The notes beneath the pieces were generated by a model, which was given only the letters and a program-made list of their open reading frames with translations, was not told the origin of the DNA and did no database searches. Shown in pieces: positions 8,926-17,665 of a DNA stretch of 43,157 nucleotides. The stretch spans positions 1-43,157 of the forward strand of contig JAHLLA010000015.1 in NCBI GenBank assembly GCA_020444415.1, written 5' to 3'. The DNA comes from Bacteroidota bacterium (GTDB lineage: Bacteria > Bacteroidota > Bacteroidia > Bacteroidales > F082). Positions within the stretch are counted from its first letter, which is position 1, and each line of letters begins with the position of its first letter. The position numbers and the translations under genes were made by a program.

Positions 8926-8935
8926 AATCAAACCC

Positions 8936-9970
8936 ATGAAAAACGTTTTATCGATTCAGAAATTAAGCTTGCTGTTGATCATTATTACGGTCCTTACCGC
9001 ATCCTGCTCAAAGAAAATTCAAACTTTCAGCCTCGCGTTTTACAATGTCGAAAACCTTTTTGATACCATTGACGATAAACATAAGCAAGACAACAAGTAT
9101 TTACCCGACAGCAAAATCCCTTGGAATACCGAACGGTACAACCATAAAATGAATAACCTTACCCAGGTTTTCAATGCCATTGATTCGGTAGAACTACCAT
9201 CTGTTATCGGTTTGGCAGAAGTGGAGAATATGACGGTTTTAAAAGACCTTGTAGCCCATCCTGCGATTTCAGAAACTGGTTATAAAATTCTCCACCAGGA
9301 AAGTGAAGACGAGCGTGGTATTGATGTCGCCTTGCTTTACCGTCCTGATAAATATGCCCCATTGGAAACAAATTATATCCAACTTATTTTCCCTTTCAAT
9401 CCAACCAACGGCACCCGTGATATACTTTATTCAAAGGGGCTTGCCGGAGACAAGGATACCGTGCATATTTTTATCAATCACTGGACTTCCAGGTGGGGCG
9501 GACAGGAAAAAACGGAACCTTCGAGGAGGTATACTGCCGAAGTGCTAAAAAGCTATACCGATTCTATTTTATACTTGCAGCCCAATGCCAATATTATTAT
9601 TGCAGGCGATCTAAATGACAACCCGGACGATATTAGTATCGTCAAAGACCTGATGGCCATTGAACCTACAGAACCTTATATGGACAGAAGGCTATACAAT
9701 CTTTCGATCAAGCAATACAAAATGGGCGAAGGCACTTTGTATTATCGCGGATGGGACATGTTTGACCAGATCATTGTATCTACTGCATTGCTGAAAGGCC
9801 AAAGTGGTATGCTCGTCACTTCGCGTGATCAGCAGATTATTAAAAAAGACTGGATGTTATTTTTCCCGAAACGGGGTGAGCCAAGGCCCAACCGAACTGC
9901 TACAAGTGAGTACTTTGGCGGTTACAGTGATCACCTGCCAGTGTATCTTAAAATTAACCTAGTTCGATAA
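8936..9970 (+). CDS. Endonuclease/exonuclease/phosphatase-family lipoprotein
   Basis: The 344-residue protein starts at 8936, where the N-terminus forms a lipoprotein signal ending in LTASC (Cys24). An in-frame upstream extension to 8846 overlaps hslR and would bury this signal, so I reject it. The mature part is an EEP (DNase I-like) domain: YNVENLFD near the N-terminus, GLAEVEN (metal-binding Glu), DVALLYRP, INHWTSRWGG, AGDLNDNPDD and the terminal SDHLP motif. All catalytic motifs appear intact. It should be a membrane-anchored phosphodiesterase acting outside the cytoplasm on nucleic acid, phospholipid or a related substrate. It follows hslR by ten bases. Confidence 0.88.
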   Translation: MKNVLSIQKLSLLLIIITVLTASCSKKIQTFSLAFYNVENLFDTIDDKHKQDNKYLPDSKIPWNTERYNHKMNNLTQVFNAIDSVELPSVIGLAEVENMTVLKDLVAHPAISETGYKILHQESEDERGIDVALLYRPDKYAPLETNYIQLIFPFNPTNGTRDILYSKGLAGDKDTVHIFINHWTSRWGGQEKTEPSRRYTAEVLKSYTDSILYLQPNANIIIAGDLNDNPDDISIVKDLMAIEPTEPYMDRRLYNLSIKQYKMGEGTLYYRGWDMFDQIIVSTALLKGQSGMLVTSRDQQIIKKDWMLFFPKRGEPRPNRTATSEYFGGYSDHLPVYLKINLVR

Positions 9971-9977
9971 TTGATTA

Positions 9978-10496
9978 CTATTTTGTTGCTGCATCTGCAG
10001 CAGTTGAATCTTCCGGAGGTAGATTCTTAAAATCCATCTCTTTCACGAACTCGCCTTTGTCATCCCAGAATTTCCAGATACCGGATTTTTTGGATTTATA
10101 GAAAGCGCCTTCGAAACGTTTTACACCATTCGGATGGTAAGTAATTGTAATGCCATCTCGTAAGCCATCTTTATACTCGCCTTCGCTCCATATTTTGCCG
10201 TCTTCATAATAGGATTTCCATAATCCTTCCCTCCTTCTGTTTTGCAATGGACCTTCCATGCGCTTTTGGCCACTTTCGTAATATTCCCGCTCGTTGACAA
10301 AAACCTGTTTGCCGTCAACAAACTCAAAAGTCCTGATAATTCGGGGCTCCCCTGTTTTAAAGGTCATGAAAACCGAATCGTTCTCACCAATATTGTAGAG
10401 ATCATTTACTTTTTGCTCTTCACTTTTTTCTTCATTGCATGATGAACAGGAAGCTATGCTCACTGCGATCAGTATAAAATATAAGTACTTTCTCAT
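9978..10496 (-). CDS. MORN-repeat lipoprotein
   Basis: The 172-residue protein has a lipoprotein signal with Cys17 (SIASC) and then about four MORN_2-type repeats (about 72-156), recognisable as G-W/Y-E-G patterns such as REGLWKSYYEDGK and KSGIWKFWDDKG. Database pipelines often name such proteins YwqK-family antitoxins, but nothing next to it looks like a toxin, and the lipoprotein signal argues for an envelope role. Its function is unknown. It lies 11 bases after dihydroorotase and is probably the last gene of that operon, converging on the EEP lipoprotein gene with seven bases between them. Confidence 0.75.
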   Translation of the reverse strand: MRKYLYFILIAVSIASCSSCNEEKSEEQKVNDLYNIGENDSVFMTFKTGEPRIIRTFEFVDGKQVFVNEREYYESGQKRMEGPLQNRRREGLWKSYYEDGKIWSEGEYKDGLRDGITITYHPNGVKRFEGAFYKSKKSGIWKFWDDKGEFVKEMDFKNLPPEDSTAADAATK

Positions 10497-10507
10497 TTTT
10501 ATTTAAT

Positions 10508-11878
10508 TTATCTGTTAAATGTTAATCTTTTTCCTTTTATCTCTTCGTTGATTTTACCACCTGAAAATGCGAGATGCCCGTTCACGAATGTTTTCTTTAC
10601 CTGCGACGAAAACGTCTCACCCTCCATAGGCGACCATCCGCATTTGTATAACAGGTTTTCTTTTTCAACTTTCCAGGGACTATGCATATCTATTAAAACC
10701 AGGTCGGCGAAATAACCTTCACGTATATAGCCTCTATTCTCAACTTTAAACAGATCCGCCGGATGATGACACATCTTTTCTACTACTTTCTTTAAACTTA
10801 TTTTTTCCTGGTGGTGCAATTCCAGCATTGCGATTAAAGCATGCTGCACCATGGGGCCGCCCGATGGCGACTGAAAATACGGTTTTGACTTTTCTTCCAG
10901 AGTATGCGGCGCATGATCGGTAGCTACCACATCAATTTTTCCGTCGAGCAAGTTTTGCATCAACACATCCCTATCAGAGGCCTTTTTTATAGACGGATTC
11001 CATTTGATAAAATTTCCTTTTTCCGCATAATCTTCATCCGTAAACCAGAGGTGGTGGATACATACCTCGGCGGTGATCGGCTTTTCGGCAATTGGTTGGC
11101 TGTTATCAAACAGGCTCATTTCAGCTTCCGTGGAAAGATGCAAAATATGCAATCTTGTCTTGTGCTTTCTGGCCAAACTCACCGCTTTCGATGAAGATAG
11201 GAAACAAGCCTCCGAAGAACGGATCAAAGGATGAATTTCAGGTGGTGCATCTTCACCGTACTTTTCAAAATAAGCAGTGTTGTTCCTTCTGATCGTTGCT
11301 TCGTCTTCGCAATGCACCGCGATTAAGGTGGGCGCTTTACTAAATATCTCTTCCAGCGCCTTATCGTCATCTACCAGCATATTACCCGTAGAGGAACCCA
11401 TAAAAACCTTGATGCCACATACATTCTTCGGATCTGTTTTCACCACTTCTTCAATATTATCATTGGAGGCGCCCATGTAAAACGAATAGTTGACCAATGA
11501 TTTTTCAGATGCTGCCTTATATTTTTCTTCCAGCAATTCCTGGGTTAATGTATTGGGGATCGTATTGGGCATTTCCATAAAACTGGTGATGCCTCCTGCA
11601 ACTGCAGCTTTGCTCTCCGTATACAAATCCCCTTTGTAGGTTAAGCCCGGATCGCGAAAGTGCACCTGGTCATCGATCACTCCCGGAATTAAATACAGTC
11701 CATCTGCATCAATAACCTCTATATTTTCATCCGGATAAGCTTCCCGGACGATAGGGGAATCACTGATTTTCTGAATTATCTCACCATTAATCAAAACATC
11801 CCCTTTAAAGATCTTGTCTTCGTTAACAATAAAAGCGTTTTTTATCAATTTCTTTGAAGCGGAGGCTGGCATAATCAA
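10508..11878 (-). CDS. pyrC: Dihydroorotase-family amidohydrolase
   Basis: This 456-residue class I dihydroorotase-type enzyme would interconvert carbamoyl-aspartate and dihydroorotate in pyrimidine synthesis. Visible motifs are PGVIDDQVHFRDPG (65-78), AGGITSFMEMPNT, AVHCEDE, LHILHLST and ATDHAPHT, the last carrying the catalytic Asp. The usual HxH metal pair is QxH here (Gln71, His73); I recall the same DDQVHFR form in other Bacteroidota, so it is probably a lineage trait. An inactive paralogue is the alternative. The start overlaps the glycosyltransferase stop by four bases (ATGA), indicating coupling. Confidence 0.85.
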   Translation of the reverse strand: MIMPASASKKLIKNAFIVNEDKIFKGDVLINGEIIQKISDSPIVREAYPDENIEVIDADGLYLIPGVIDDQVHFRDPGLTYKGDLYTESKAAVAGGITSFMEMPNTIPNTLTQELLEEKYKAASEKSLVNYSFYMGASNDNIEEVVKTDPKNVCGIKVFMGSSTGNMLVDDDKALEEIFSKAPTLIAVHCEDEATIRRNNTAYFEKYGEDAPPEIHPLIRSSEACFLSSSKAVSLARKHKTRLHILHLSTEAEMSLFDNSQPIAEKPITAEVCIHHLWFTDEDYAEKGNFIKWNPSIKKASDRDVLMQNLLDGKIDVVATDHAPHTLEEKSKPYFQSPSGGPMVQHALIAMLELHHQEKISLKKVVEKMCHHPADLFKVENRGYIREGYFADLVLIDMHSPWKVEKENLLYKCGWSPMEGETFSSQVKKTFVNGHLAFSGGKINEEIKGKRLTFNR

Positions 11879-12618
11879 ATTGATTTTACAGGTTTTATTC
11901 TGCCCATCATGCCCCGGATGCGCAGTTGAATCACTCCAAAAATAGCTTCCCTGAAAATACTTTTATTCATTTTTGAAGTACCTTCGGTTCTATCCGTAAA
12001 GATGATAGGAACTTCAACTACATTGAAGCCTAATTTTACGGCTGTATACTTCATTTCGATCTGAAAGGCATAACCAACAAATTTAATCCTGTCGAGATCG
12101 ATTGTTTCCAGTACTTTTCGCGACCAGCAAACAAATCCAGCCGTAGTATCCATGATGTTGAGTCCGGTAATAATCCGTACGTATTTTGAAGCGTAATATG
12201 ACATTAACACCCTGCCCATGGGCCAGTTCACCACGTTCACACCTTTTATGTAACGCGATCCGATGGCTACATCCGCATCCTTGCCTTTGAGTGCGTCATA
12301 CAAACGAACCAGGTCTTTCGGGTTGTGAGAAAAATCGGCATCCATCTCGGTTACATAATCGTAATTTCTTTCCAACGCCCATTTAAACCCGGCAATATAG
12401 GCCGTTCCCAGACCCAGTTTTCCTTTTCTTTCAAGGATAAACAATCGGTCTTTATATTCAGGCATTATAGATTTTACAATGTCAGCCGTGCCATCAGGGC
12501 TGTTATCTTCCACGATCAGTACATCAAATGCTTTTTCAAGACCAAAGACAAACCTGATGATCTTTTCAATGTTTTCTTTCTCGTTGTAGGTGGGTATTAT
12601 GACTAAGCTATCACTCAC
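11875..12618 (-). CDS. Polyprenol-phosphate glycosyltransferase (DPM1-like, GT2)
   Basis: The 247-residue GT2 enzyme has IIPTYNEKENI at the N-terminus, VEDNSPDGT (37-44) and the metal-binding DAD in EMDADFSHNP (93-95). Length and motifs match soluble dolichol-phosphate-mannose-synthase-like enzymes without C-terminal membrane helices. It is expected to move mannose or a similar sugar from a nucleotide donor to polyprenyl phosphate on the cytoplasmic membrane face, for lipid or protein glycosylation. The sugar cannot be read from the sequence. It is the first gene of a minus-strand group with dihydroorotase and the MORN lipoprotein; a TATTTTTG box lies at 12638-12645. Confidence 0.88.
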   Translation of the reverse strand: MSDSLVIIPTYNEKENIEKIIRFVFGLEKAFDVLIVEDNSPDGTADIVKSIMPEYKDRLFILERKGKLGLGTAYIAGFKWALERNYDYVTEMDADFSHNPKDLVRLYDALKGKDADVAIGSRYIKGVNVVNWPMGRVLMSYYASKYVRIITGLNIMDTTAGFVCWSRKVLETIDLDRIKFVGYAFQIEMKYTAVKLGFNVVEVPIIFTDRTEGTSKMNKSIFREAIFGVIQLRIRGMMGRIKPVKSI

Positions 12619-12637
12619 AGGTTCAGATTTTATCGCA

Positions 12638-12645
12638 CAAAAATA
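12638..12645 (-). promoter_or_regulatory. Possible -7 box for the glycosyltransferase operon
   Basis: The minus strand reads TATTTTTG, fitting TAnnTTTG, 20 bases before the glycosyltransferase start. No good -33 TTTG at the right distance was found. Confidence 0.4.
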
Positions 12646-12682
12646 AAAATAATGGCATTACGAAACACTCGGGTAAACGAAT

Positions 12683-14854
12683 CTACTTCACGATCAGTTT
12701 ATAGTTCAGCTTTCCTTTTTCGCTCATAATATTCAACAGATACATGCCTTTTGAAAAGCCACTGAAATCGTAACTAATCTTATTGGCACCGGTACCGGCC
12801 ATATACGTGTCGCTGATGATCTGTTTACCGGTAATATCCATAATTACAATTTCTATTTCAAAGTCTTCGATTGCATCAAAAGCAATATGGATTTGTTCGG
12901 AAGCAGGATTTGGATATACTTTCATTTGACCATTCTGCAGAAGTTCTTCAATACCCACATATGAAAATGAAAAATTCTGAAGTTCCATCACATTGCCAAA
13001 AGTATCTTCCACATTCTGAACGGTGAGTTCATAATCACCATTTAGCGGTGTTACAGTGAGATTTACCTGGGATTTATTGAACGCATGCTGCATGGCTGCT
13101 TCAACTGTTATCCCATTATCAACTGTGTAGTTTGAAATGGTTTCGGCACTACTTTCTTCCACATCTTCATTAAATATAATTTTAATATTGGTGTTGATCA
13201 CTGGTGTTACCTCCACCAAAACAGGACCATCGGTATCGCCACCTGACATCACATCACTTTCAAAGCGGAGTTCTATTTTCCATTCATCAAAATCATAATT
13301 CATAGGTCCAACAACGGTGTAATACTCCCCCTGAGAAGGGTCGTATTCGAATACGGCGGTGTTGTGAATCCTCAAGTCTCCGCTTCCATCATTTACCGTC
13401 CACATAAAGAAGTTGGCCTGGTAATTATCATCTGTACATAATGCGTTATTCACTTTCACAAGCACACTTTCGTAACCTTCCGACACATTTCCGGTTTGAA
13501 CAACTACCGGATCAGGAAGGGTATTATTTCCGGAAATAAAATAATAATCCGTAACATTCTTTAATTCTGTTTTACCATAGTACTCATCAATTTCTCCGGT
13601 AATGATCACACTATCGCCAACAGATGGATTTCGTCCTGATTCATAAATAAACAAACCATTCCATTCGCCACTGCCATCCTGAATGTAATAATTGTCGCCA
13701 AAATTACCGGTTACGATGCCGCTGGTGCTTACAATTTGTTCGTTGTAGGGTGATTCATCCTGTTGCCCCTGGATATCATAAATACTCACCAGGGTTCCGT
13801 TGAAAACTTTGGGTACATAATAATTGTAGACTACTGTAGCATGTTCGAATTCGCCATCTGTTGCCACAATTTTGTAGTAAATGGTGGCATCTTCTTCCTG
13901 ACCGGGAATATCGGCACTGAATTCATCACCCGAAGCCGACATTTGAATTTCGTTTGTCAGATCATCAAAACTTAAACCCCAAAAAATACTGGCAGTTACC
14001 TCCCCATTTGTAATACTGGTGATGGTAGCTTTTATACTGACCGGTTCTTCGGCCACTGCAATTTGAGGTAACATCTGAACATCGTCAATACTGATAGGGT
14101 TTGGTGAAACTTCGCCCCAAATTAATTGCACAAATTCAGGATTATCAATAAAAGGATTCCTGTTCTTCTGAAACTGAAAGATCACATTATTCCGGTTTCT
14201 TTCAAAGGCATCAGGTGGGTCTTGTTCGTTCCATTCAAGTAATGTTGATAATTTACCGTGTTGTGGCAAGGGGTATGTATGGTTATGATCCACCACTTCA
14301 AGGTCCATTTCTCCGTCATTGCCTTCATAGCGGGTTGCCATATAAAAAATAATACGGGCGATGTCGCCTTTTACTTCATCCCTGGCTTCCCAGGTGGTGT
14401 CAGTAAAATAACAACCGGTAGCAATATCGTGCTGTATGCCACCATTATCAAAATCCAAGTTACTTTTATCCTGGTTTACTGAGGACGCCGAAGGTTTCAG
14501 GTTGTGCACATCACCATACATGGGTGGCAAATCAGCAAAGTTACCATGCGATTTTGCCCATACATGCTCTCGGTTTAGCTGGAGGCCGCTGTTGCCATAA
14601 TCGCCATTTGGATGTGAAAAACCTGTATACACCTGTATTACATTATCCGGATTTTCAGGGTCCACATCGGAAAGTTTAAAAATTTCCTTCGAGAAAAAAT
14701 AGGAATAAGGTGTATGTCCTTTTATAATATCGTTTAAGGCCGTTTTTAATTCCTCTCCGTTTTTGCCATCAGTACCGTTATAATAACCGGTTTGCTGGGC
14801 AAACACCATGGATGCCATTAAAATTACCAAAACGAGTGCGCTAAATTTCTTCAT
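12683..14854 (-). CDS. Secreted endonuclease I with OB-fold and T9SS sorting domain
   Basis: The 723-residue protein has a signal peptide (1-20) and an endonuclease I domain (about 21-250) with the hallmark segments LNREHVWAKSHG (His97) and GDVHNLKPS followed by the NLDF region. An Ig-like stretch follows. At about 355-450 lies an OB-fold-like module (SGIVTGNFGDNYYIQDG, VGDSVIITGEI) of the kind found in extracellular nucleases. Next come an SbsA-like Ig domain (about 546-650) and a T9SS type A sorting domain (about 651-723, YPNPASEQ). It should cut DNA and/or RNA non-specifically outside the cell. The TonB-dependent receptor gene lies 22 bases upstream. Confidence 0.9.
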   Translation of the reverse strand: MKKFSALVLVILMASMVFAQQTGYYNGTDGKNGEELKTALNDIIKGHTPYSYFFSKEIFKLSDVDPENPDNVIQVYTGFSHPNGDYGNSGLQLNREHVWAKSHGNFADLPPMYGDVHNLKPSASSVNQDKSNLDFDNGGIQHDIATGCYFTDTTWEARDEVKGDIARIIFYMATRYEGNDGEMDLEVVDHNHTYPLPQHGKLSTLLEWNEQDPPDAFERNRNNVIFQFQKNRNPFIDNPEFVQLIWGEVSPNPISIDDVQMLPQIAVAEEPVSIKATITSITNGEVTASIFWGLSFDDLTNEIQMSASGDEFSADIPGQEEDATIYYKIVATDGEFEHATVVYNYYVPKVFNGTLVSIYDIQGQQDESPYNEQIVSTSGIVTGNFGDNYYIQDGSGEWNGLFIYESGRNPSVGDSVIITGEIDEYYGKTELKNVTDYYFISGNNTLPDPVVVQTGNVSEGYESVLVKVNNALCTDDNYQANFFMWTVNDGSGDLRIHNTAVFEYDPSQGEYYTVVGPMNYDFDEWKIELRFESDVMSGGDTDGPVLVEVTPVINTNIKIIFNEDVEESSAETISNYTVDNGITVEAAMQHAFNKSQVNLTVTPLNGDYELTVQNVEDTFGNVMELQNFSFSYVGIEELLQNGQMKVYPNPASEQIHIAFDAIEDFEIEIVIMDITGKQIISDTYMAGTGANKISYDFSGFSKGMYLLNIMSEKGKLNYKLIVK

Positions 14855-14876
14855 AATATTCTTTAATAAAATTGAT

Positions 14877-17558
14877 TTATAAGCTAATTCTTAATGAGAG
14901 ATTAAACCTCCGGCCCATTCCCATAAAAACGCCTGCCGAATTCGCATCAAAACCGCTTGAATGTGTTAAATATGGGTCGTTATTCTGTGCATCGGTAATA
15001 AATTTACTGTCGAGCAAGTTAATAATACTTCCACGTACCTGAAACCCTACTTTTTTTATCCACCACGAATAGCCGGCATGCACATCAACAACATAATAAG
15101 CAGGAATTTTCCAAGATTGTTTCGGGTCACCATTTTCATCAAACGATCCGGGATTATTTACCGGGTCATAGTCCAAGGGGTTAAATTCGGCATAATGCTT
15201 ACCAAACCAGGTGAACGAACCTGAAGTATACAAACCTCTGATGATTTCCCACCTCAGGCTTTCCCTATTCTGGAATTGGGCAGCATCCCCAACATACAAG
15301 CCCCTGGCATCAAAAGGTCTTACATCGATCTGTTGCCCATTGTCATCATAAATGCGGGCCGTGTCGGCAGATGTCCATATCCAATCTCCTAATGAAAGCA
15401 GGCTTTCAAATGTCAGGTTATCTAATATTTTCCATGCAAATTCCATTTCAACGCCCATATGCCGGGCATTCATATCGTTGATGTTTACGCTATAAAACTC
15501 ACCATCGATAGAAACGGACATTGCCCTGTCAGCAGGTTTGTTTAGCCATGATGTATAATATGTATTTACATTTAATGTAAACCGGGGTTGAAAATAACTA
15601 TAGCCCAGTTCGATGGCACGAACCTGCTCATTTTTGATATCTCTAAAAAGGGTGTTGCTTCGGTCATATACATTATTGAACCGTTGTGCCTTGGATATAA
15701 AGCCCAGGTTCATGAATACATTCATGCTTTCGCTCAGATTATAATTAGCTCCTGCTTTAACCGTAAAGCCCGGAATATATTTCCAGGGTGTTTCGTTGGA
15801 AGATTCACCGGCAGGATACGGTAAAAAGTAATCCACCCTTTTATAACCTGACATGGAGCCGGTAAGATTTAAAAATGTGGTTAGATTGCCACGCATATAT
15901 TCAATTTGTGCAAATACACCACCCCATCTTACGAGCGCATCATTATGATAACCTATTTTGTCTCCTACATATTTTTTGGTGGTATCGTTGTTTTCATTCT
16001 GATTGCCGTCATCCAGGAAATAATTACCACCAAATAGATCGGCTACTTCACGGTAGTGCTCTCCTTTATAAGTTCTTAAATCCAATCCTCCGGATATTGA
16101 AACAGATTTGCTTAACGAATAATCAAAAGTAGAGAGCAACCCGAGCCAGAAATGATTGTTCATCGCGTTGCGCATTACATTAGATGAAACGTTTGTCGAG
16201 TTGAAATAAGGTGGAATCAGATTCAGATTGGCATTGTATTGCTTCTGCAGATCCTGCTGCCAGGTAACCGTATCATTACCAGGAGTGGTTGAAAAAGACT
16301 GTCCGCCGCCATTTCCAAGAGATAAATACAAGATATTAGAGATGTACAACTTTTCGCTCACACTCCAGAAATCACGCAGGCTGAACATCGGTTTATGATA
16401 AAAATTGTTGGCAGTACTTGTGGGCTCGGATCCTGGAAAGATCGTATCGGTATCGGTAATATAAGCCCTGCTCAGGTAACCCCAGTTAGGGTTGTATCTT
16501 AGACCCCGGTTTACGGGCAGTCCGTTGTTTTTAAGATTGTTGATAAACTCCTGTGTCATACCGGATTCGAGCGCGTAATCCGTATCAAAAGTAGCGATAT
16601 ACTTTTTATAACTTCGTTGTCCGTGTTCTTGTGGTGCACCCATTGCGGTTACGCTTAACAAGTGATTACCGATCTCCTTATCAACCCGTAAAAAATAAAA
16701 CCATCCTTCTGTCCAGGTTTGATCCACCCAACCATCACCTCTTTTATAAGATCCTGCAAAAGTGACACCCCAGCCATTTGCCAATCGTCCGGTTGTCAGT
16801 CCCAGGGTTGAGCGTAGGTAGCCATCGCTACCTACTTCCTGTTTCAGGCTGATACCTTTTTTATTATCTATGCCTTTTGTCGCAATATTGATCGTTCCTC
16901 CTACTGATGGGATGGCCAGTTTTGAAGCTCCCAAACCTCGCTGAACTTGTGTATAGCGCATCACCGCATCCAGTCCGAACCAGTTGGACCAATATACCCA
17001 ACCATTTTCCATATCGTTCACAGGGATGCCATCCAGCATGACAGCCACATTCCGTTGGTTAAATCCACGAATATTTATCCTGGCATCACCGTCGCCACCA
17101 CCGGATGCTGTTGCATACACACCCGGGGTTGCATTTAATATCAGCGGGATATCCTGTGCTGCAAGCTGTTCCTCTATCTGTACTGGTGAAATATTGGAGA
17201 ATGCAATGGGTGTCTCTCTTGTTTTAGCCACATCTCCCACAACCTCAACTTCACTTAAGGTGATGGTCTTTAAGCGGAAATCTATAAAGAGGTTTTTTCC
17301 GGATACGGTAATCTTTTTGCTTTGTGGCTCAAAACCTACATATGAAACGCTAAGTTCATACTCGCCCTGAGGTAATGTCAGGCTGTATGCGCCATCTATA
17401 TCAGTTACCACACCTAGGCCTGGTCCATACACCACATTTACACCAATTAAAGGTTCGCCTATTTCATCCGTAACGGTGCCGCTAACCGTTTTATTTTGTC
17501 CGTAAACAATAAGGCTTAGCGTCATTAATATCAGAGTTATATAATATTTAACGTTCAT
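14877..17558 (-). CDS. TonB-dependent outer-membrane receptor with carboxypeptidase-like domain
   Basis: The start chosen is the ATG at 17558 (893 residues), because the signal peptide MNVKYYITLILMTLSLIVYG begins there; the frame extends seven codons further. Order: signal (1-20), carboxypeptidase-regulatory-like domain (about 22-105, VSGTVTDEIGEPLIGVNV), plug (about 120-235, with INIRGFNQRNVAVMLDGIPV) and a 22-strand-type barrel to the C-terminal aromatic/leucine strand. It imports a ligand across the outer membrane using TonB energy. No SusD partner lies next to it, so it is not a normal SusCD glycan pair. Its neighbours are a secreted nuclease and a lamin-tail protein, pointing to nucleic-acid breakdown products or released phosphate as cargo; that is inference. 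Confidence 0.9.
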   Translation of the reverse strand: MNVKYYITLILMTLSLIVYGQNKTVSGTVTDEIGEPLIGVNVVYGPGLGVVTDIDGAYSLTLPQGEYELSVSYVGFEPQSKKITVSGKNLFIDFRLKTITLSEVEVVGDVAKTRETPIAFSNISPVQIEEQLAAQDIPLILNATPGVYATASGGGDGDARINIRGFNQRNVAVMLDGIPVNDMENGWVYWSNWFGLDAVMRYTQVQRGLGASKLAIPSVGGTINIATKGIDNKKGISLKQEVGSDGYLRSTLGLTTGRLANGWGVTFAGSYKRGDGWVDQTWTEGWFYFLRVDKEIGNHLLSVTAMGAPQEHGQRSYKKYIATFDTDYALESGMTQEFINNLKNNGLPVNRGLRYNPNWGYLSRAYITDTDTIFPGSEPTSTANNFYHKPMFSLRDFWSVSEKLYISNILYLSLGNGGGQSFSTTPGNDTVTWQQDLQKQYNANLNLIPPYFNSTNVSSNVMRNAMNNHFWLGLLSTFDYSLSKSVSISGGLDLRTYKGEHYREVADLFGGNYFLDDGNQNENNDTTKKYVGDKIGYHNDALVRWGGVFAQIEYMRGNLTTFLNLTGSMSGYKRVDYFLPYPAGESSNETPWKYIPGFTVKAGANYNLSESMNVFMNLGFISKAQRFNNVYDRSNTLFRDIKNEQVRAIELGYSYFQPRFTLNVNTYYTSWLNKPADRAMSVSIDGEFYSVNINDMNARHMGVEMEFAWKILDNLTFESLLSLGDWIWTSADTARIYDDNGQQIDVRPFDARGLYVGDAAQFQNRESLRWEIIRGLYTSGSFTWFGKHYAEFNPLDYDPVNNPGSFDENGDPKQSWKIPAYYVVDVHAGYSWWIKKVGFQVRGSIINLLDSKFITDAQNNDPYLTHSSGFDANSAGVFMGMGRRFNLSLRISL

Positions 17559-17665
17559 ACAGCGGCATTTTAAAGGCAAAAATTCATATGAGTGAAATTT
17601 TCATTTCAACAAAATGGTTGATCATTATGCATCGTGAGGTATTGGAATTCGCCGATTGAATGATC

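Noticed and set aside
8846-8935. Upstream extension of the EEP lipoprotein
   Set aside because: It overlaps hslR and would place 30 residues before an obvious lipoprotein signal.
9978-10496. Toxin-antitoxin module around the MORN (YwqK-like) gene
   Set aside because: No toxin candidate adjoins it, and the protein carries a lipoprotein signal, which does not fit a cytoplasmic antitoxin.
14877-17558. SusC of a polysaccharide-utilisation locus
   Set aside because: No SusD-like lipoprotein or glycoside hydrolase lies nearby; the partners are a nuclease and a lamin-tail protein.
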